A stretch of DNA of 64,000 nucleotides from Telmatactis stephensoni. Taxonomy: Eukaryota; Cnidaria; Anthozoa; Actiniaria; Isophelliidae. Of this stretch, positions 59,101 through 64,000 are shown in pieces. A program made the translations under genes and the position numbers. Position 1 is the first letter of the stretch; each line of letters begins with the position of its first letter. Under the pieces are notes generated by a model. That model worked only from the letters and a program-made list of their open reading frames with translations. It was not told the origin of the DNA and ran no database searches. The stretch covers positions 372,001 to 436,000 of the forward strand of contig JALIZF010001815.1 of assembly GCA_029948255.1 (NCBI GenBank), written 5' to 3'.

Positions 59101-62100
59101 AATCCAGACAAGAGTAGAACACTTTATTGGCTTCATGGTGCCCAATCCTTAGTCAAGATGTTTGACTTGAAGGTTGACTTTTGTCAACTATAAGTGCCAT
59201 CAGCGTAGCTCAACTTTCAGTATTCTTGACTGGTGAGATTGGGCCAGGATGCATTTAACTTATCTGAGGCCTATCCTAATCTGATGATGATGATGATGAT
59301 AAAGATGACAATGATGGCAATGATGATTATAATGAACCATACCAAGCTTTACTCCCTTGAAGATAATTTTCACATGAAAAGGATGTGGATGTAAACATAC
59401 CATTAGTAATATGCCAAGTTTCTCATCTTTTTTTGAAAGGACATGTTCTTTGTTTTAATAGGATAAATGTTGGTGGTAAACTATTAACTAACCATCTCAA
59501 GGAAATAATCTCTTATCGGTAAGATTCTTTCTGAGTATTTCTGTATGTTAACTATAAAATAATGTGCATGTACGTAGGACAGACATATTACACTCAATAT
59601 CTTTAAATTGTACTTTAGGCAACTTCATGTTTTAGATGAAACTCATGTCATCAACCAGGTATTACAGTACAACATATTATTAGTTATGATTTTATAATTT
59701 TATGGAATAATTTAGTGATGATTTATGACTGACAATAACAGCAAACACATCTCACCTGTTAAACTGTACTTTTTACATCAACTGTGAAATTGATTAGGCA
59801 CAATGTTTCAACCATTTCATACATAATTAGGGTCTCAATGCCTAATCTCCTCTGTATTTGTTCACCCCTTTCCCTTCCACCACCCATTAATCCCCTTCAC
59901 CTCAACCCACTTACCCCTTTCCACTACCCCCACCCACTACCCAGTCAATATCCAACTCCACTCGTAATCACCCTTTTCCCACTTAACAACCACTTCTCTT
60001 CCTTTCCCACCCTCTTCCCACTCAATTCCTCTCCTTCCCCACCCATTCATCCCCCTACCACACCCACACCTCACCAACAACCTACCCCCCTTCCATGACC
60101 CTTCATTCAACCCCTTCCACTACTTATCACCCCCTTCCCTTCTTACTAACCCACTCCTCTTTCTTTCCCACCCTCTTCCCACTCAACTCCTCTCCATCTC
60201 CTACCCAGTTATCCCCTTACCACAACTCACCACCAACTTAAATTACCCTTTCCCCCAAACACCAATCACTAACCTCCTCTATTGACCCCACCCACTACCC
60301 CATCAAGTCAACCCCATTCAACTCATAATCACCCTATCCCTACTTACAACTACTCCTTTGCCTTGCCTACCCTCTTCTCACTCAGCTACTTGCCCACCAA
60401 TTACCCACTCAATTTCATTCCCATCCACTACCCACTTTTCCACTCTTCATACTCACTTTTCCTTACCCACCCACCTACCACTCACTCATCACTTATTCAT
60501 TTCCCTCCCAACCCATCATGGAGTCAGCTACCATCACCACTATCATTAAGGACTGGTTTGACAAGGACATGAACTTGTATGTGTTGAATGCCAAACTAAT
60601 AGTACTGTATATCTATAAACAGCTGAAAGAAGACACATGCTTTGTGTCAAACCAGTTTTACAAAGATGTTGATACTTGCAGGTATTTCTTCCTGTTTTTT
60701 TACTGATAAAATGTTGAAAATCAAGTGCTGTAATTTATTTCTGGGCTTTCATTTTTATTAATTTCAAGCTGCTATTATTAATATTAACAGATTAAAAGGT
60801 CCAGACAATACAATAGTCAGAGACTATGTCTTACCAGATTACACTCAGATCAAGAGAGGATATGTCAAGGTATTTGTGGCTGATGGTTAATAACCCTTAT
60901 TTGCTGTTGTTGGAATGAATTCCTCTCTTTTTCAGCCAGTAGAAGAGATGTGGGATTCACCATTGAAAAAAGAAAATGAACAGGTATATTAACAAATGAT
61001 GTGAAAAATACTATGACTGACTGACTGACTGACTGAGTTATCAATCAACTGGCTGACTGACTGACTTACTGATTGACTGGCTGACTGATAAACCAACCAA
61101 CAGTACTGATCTACCAACTGACTGACTGACCAACTGACCTACCATCATTGGCTAACTAAATGAATGAATGGATGGATGGATGGATGGATAAACGAATGAA
61201 TAAATAAATGAATGAATGAAGCTTGTACAATTGCACATTACATTATTTTCTTGGCATGATTTTAGATTCTCCGCATGAATATTGAAAGATTCTCTGTACC
61301 AGAGCTTTTATTTCACCCATCAGACATTGGTAACTAAACATTTTCATTGCATTTAAAAGATAACATAACACTTTTGAGGGCTGCATCAGTGCTGTTCAGA
61401 TATCAACATTTTCCTTTTTAATACAGGGATTCAGGAGATGGGAATAGCAGAAGCTGTCATCCATTCTATTGAAGCCATACCAAAAGGTACATGTAAGTCA
61501 CAGTTTCAGAACAACAACAATAATTATTCAAAGTTTTTAAAGATTTTGTCTCTGATTTTTTCTTTTAATTGTAGACGTTTCGGCCATTGACTCCGGCCTT
61601 CATCAGTGATTCCAAAAGATTGCTTGCACAAGAATTCAACATATTATAGCGCTTGCGTGTTTAGTGCACGAGGATTTTTTTTCACTGATGAAGGCTGGAG
61701 TCAATGGCCGAAACGTCTACAATTAAAAGAAAAAATCAGAGACAAAATCTTTAAAAACTTTGAATGTTATGGATCCTGATTGCAATTTCAAAATCTTTAC
61801 AACAATAATTATTGTTTAATAGCAATAATAGCTGTGAAATGGAATCATTGAATAAATAATTATTATTTATTCATTGATTCCATTTCACAGCTACAGTATA
61901 AGTAGTTCATCATAGATTACAAATCATGCCCACTATAGAAATCATTAAATATTACAATCCACAATGTATAATTCTTTTATTAAGTTTTAAAATTTTGTAC
62001 AGTTGAAGTGATAAGTTTTCTTGAATTATTAGAAATGCAGCCACACTTTTACATGAATATCATCCTTACTGGTGGAAGTTCTCTTTTTCCTGGATTTAAA

Positions 62101-64000
62101 GAAAGAGTGTAAGTATGGACTTTGATCGATGTGGGTGGCATGGTTGGCCGAGCAGTTACAGTGCTGGCCTTTCACCACTATGGTCTGGGTTCAAGTCCCA
62201 GCTCGAGCTCCTGGATCATATGTGAACTGAGTTTGTTTCATGTGTTGTTCTCTACCATGCCACGAGGGTTTTTTCTCCAGGTTCTCTCGTTTTTCCTCCC
62301 TCAGCAAAAAATCATCATGTGAGTCAGTGATTATTTGCAAAATATTTACTGTAGAGGTAGTATGTGTGTGAATACAGTGTCCTCCAATTAGTGCGCAAGC
62401 ACTAGAAGACTTGGACACTTAAATAAACAGTTATTTTTATAAGATACATGTACATGTATATATATAGAACACTTTTTGTAGGATTGGACTGTGAAAAACA
62501 GCACTGCACAGTTACAGAATGAATTTTGAATGCATAGACACAGCACAGACACTGTAAGGGCCATTGTGTCATTATTGACACAATACATTTCACTGTTATA
62601 CAAAAGTTGCTCTATATGGTACATTTGGTACTCAATGTAGTGACACAAAAATGATGATATACCGTATAACTACATGTAACTATGTGTTGATATTTTGGAA
62701 AAGTGGTTGCTTACGTTTGGTGGTTGGCAAGGGAGGGTCAACTCATTTCATTTACCTCATTCTTCCCCAAGGTCTCTGTTTAATCTAATCCATCCTTTAT
62801 AAAGACATTGTTTCTGTTATCAGATTCCGTGATGTTCGATCGCTTGCACCAGTAGAATTTGATGTGGCTGTCTATCAACCAAGCAAGTAAGTATTGTAAT
62901 AGTATCCATACAAGACTAGAGCAGTTTAGAGTAGATTTACTGGTAAACTTTGATGTAGTAGTGGACTTTGATGTGGCTGTCCATCAACCAAGTAAGTAAG
63001 TACTGTAATAGTATCCATACAAAAACTTTGATGTAGTAGTAGACTTTGATGTGGCTGTCTATCAACCAAGCAAGTAAGTATTGTAATAGTATCCATACAA
63101 GACTAGAGCAGTTTAGAGTAGATTTACTGGTAAACTTTGATGTAGTAGTGGACTTTGATGTGGCTGTCCATCAATCAAGTAAGTAAGTACTGTAATAGTA
63201 TCCATACAAAAACTTTGATGTAGTAGTAGACTTTGATGTGGCTGTCCATCAACCAAGCAAGTTTGTAATAGTATCCATACACGACTAGAGCAGTATTGAG
63301 TAGATTTACTGGTAAACTTTGAGGTAGTAGTGGACTTTGATGTGGCTGTCTATCAACAAAACATGTAAATACTATTAGTGTCCATACATGACCATAGCAG
63401 TTTTGATAAGAGTGGGAAATGGGCCATGCAGTAATGACACTGTCTCAGTGCTGAGGTGTCTATAAAAACAATAATTTTCAAAACCTGGAGTAAAGCAGGC
63501 CATGTGTAGACCATGCCATTTCCACCCTCATGTCATTGCTCTATTAACAAAAGGAAGTAAAAAATTCCAATATACCAAGCTATAACCCCACCCCACCACC
63601 TCACAGACCCAGGTACCTCTAGTAGGTTGACACCTTTGCTTCCTTGCCTGGTGTCTGCCTAATAGAGGGGTCTCCTAGACAAAGGTCAAATTTACAGCAA
63701 AAAATGTGAAGAGCCCGAGGTATTACCTGCTTGATACATCACCACTGTGCTTTCATGGCATATGTTGTTTGACATGTAATCATTTCACTCTCTCCAAGCA
63801 AAAAAACACAAAATCCTTTATAATAGCAGCACTTTAGTCTATAGTTTTAAAATCAATGATCTTTTCATTACAGCCCAGTCACTTGTGGTTTGGATGGAGG
63901 TCTTTCTTTATCCAAAACCGATACATTCACTAAAAAGATGTGCGTTACTAAAGCTGAGTATGAAGAACATGGGAAGAGTATTTGTAGAGAGCGATTTGAC
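56186..64000 (+). CDS. ACTR6: Actin-related protein 6 (stop just outside window)
   Basis: Fifteen exons: 56186-56259, 57208-57394, 57914-57976, 58194-58254, 58632-58770, 59462-59518, 59619-59658, 60623-60681, 60791-60869, 60936-60983, 61266-61329, 61427-61486, 62033-62108, 62824-62886, 63874-64000; 1197 nt, 399 residues, all junctions in phase. ARP6 is a nuclear subunit of the SRCAP/SWR1 remodelling complex that exchanges H2A for H2A.Z. Sequence hallmarks: VLVVDNGGYTAKIGF at the N terminus (actin phosphate-1 loop), LFYVLPFSKGYLVNWD, LVVDAGYSFTHIVP (phosphate-2 loop), INVGGKLLTNHLKEIISYRQ, ETHVINQ, IGIQEMGIAEAV, NIILTGGSSLFPGF (adenosine motif) and EHGKSICRERFD at the C terminus. The family is usually near 400 residues, so the stop should be within a codon or two of the edge. 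Large introns 1, 7 and 14 contain tandem repeats described separately. Confidence 0.95.
56335..57175. repeat. Minisatellite of about 17-bp GAGGTGGTCATTGTACA units
   Basis: Dozens of variable copies of GAGGTGGTCATTGTACA fill intron 1 of the ARP6 gene. A block at about 56505-56565 is in the opposite orientation (TGTACAATGACCACCTC). The open frames across it are artefacts. Confidence 0.9.
57574..57589. repeat. G homopolymer
   Basis: Sixteen consecutive G in ARP6 intron 2. Confidence 0.9.
59865..60520. repeat. C/T/A-rich CCCTCTTCCCACTCAA-type repeat region
   Basis: About 650 nt almost free of G on the plus strand, in ARP6 intron 7, with degenerate repeats such as CCCACCCTCTTCCCACTCAA and ACTACCCCCACCCACTACCC. 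Proline-rich open frames here are not genes. Confidence 0.85.
61010..61222. repeat. Tetranucleotide repeats (GACT, GGAT, GAAT)
   Basis: Degenerate GACT/CTGA units, then GGATGGATGG and GAATGAATGAA runs, in ARP6 intron 10. Confidence 0.85.
61527..61765. mobile_element. Hairpin MITE, 239 bp
   Basis: TTCAAAGTTTTTAAAGATTT pairs with AAATCTTTAAAAACTTTGAA, and pairing continues through TGTAGACGTTTCGGCCATTG for about 90 nt. In ARP6 intron 12. Confidence 0.85.
61830..61892. repeat. Perfect palindrome, about 62 bp
   Basis: AGCTGTGAAATGGAATCA and TGATTCCATTTCACAGCT flank an AATAAATAATTATTATTTATT core. Confidence 0.8.
62136..62335 (+). mobile_element. tRNA-derived SINE-like element, plus-strand family, copy 3
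   Basis: GGCATGGTTGGCCGAGCAG (A box with one change) and GGTTCAAGTCCCAG (B box) are followed by the family body (CTGGATCATATGTGAACTGA, CTCTACCATGCCACGAGG). In ARP6 intron 13. Confidence 0.75.
62850..63365 (+). repeat. Tandem copies of the 3' part of ARP6 exon 14 with its splice donor
   Basis: The segment TTTGATGTGGCTGTCTATCA, CCAAGCAA and GTAAGTA from the end of exon 14 and following intron recurs at about 62967, 63042, 63149, 63231 and 63330 with spacing alternating near 75-107 bp. Copies lack a visible splice acceptor. Confidence 0.85.

Noticed and set aside
59784..60572. Proline/threonine-rich open frames
   Set aside because: They are translations of the G-free repeat tract in ARP6 intron 7.

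Overview
This window is nuclear DNA from an animal, most likely a cnidarian and probably an anthozoan such as a stony coral. The reasons are intron-rich genes with AT-rich introns, dense short inverted-repeat elements (MITEs), tRNA-derived SINE-like repeats, and secreted thrombospondin-type-1 (TSP1)/tyrosinase proteins. The species cannot be named from sequence alone.

Layout. (1) Positions 1-49318 hold a tandem cluster of four plus-strand genes for secreted TSP1-tyrosinase proteins, called A to D here. A (193-2942) is cut off at its 5' side by the window edge. B (5610-10755), C (21826-32596) and D (42332-49318) are complete from signal peptide to stop. The shared plan is signal peptide, 2 to 6 TSP1 modules on phase 1-1 exons, a short Cys-rich linker, a type-3 copper tyrosinase domain with all six His ligands, and a conserved basic C-terminal tail. 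C and D are close paralogues in a large segmental duplication that also carries their promoter and leader exon. A and B form a second pair. (2) Positions 49950-55876 (minus strand) encode a GLUT-family sugar transporter most like the proton/myo-inositol cotransporter SLC2A13 (HMIT). (3) Positions 56186-64000 (plus strand) encode actin-related protein 6 (ARP6/ACTR6). All 399 codons up to the window edge are present and the stop is probably just outside. The last two genes are divergent, with 309 bp between start codons.

The space between genes and many introns are filled with MITEs (several nested), SINE-like elements, simple repeats and minisatellites. I saw no rRNA or functional tRNA gene, no CRISPR array and no virus.

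The tyrosinase genes look like one expanding family of extracellular phenol-oxidising enzymes on TSP1 matrix-binding arms. The pairs differ at two active-site positions that control monophenolase activity in better-known tyrosinases: C and D keep the Glu/Asn pair, while A and B do not. Gene C has also multiplied one TSP1 exon. The transporter and ARP6 are ordinary housekeeping genes with no evident link to the cluster.
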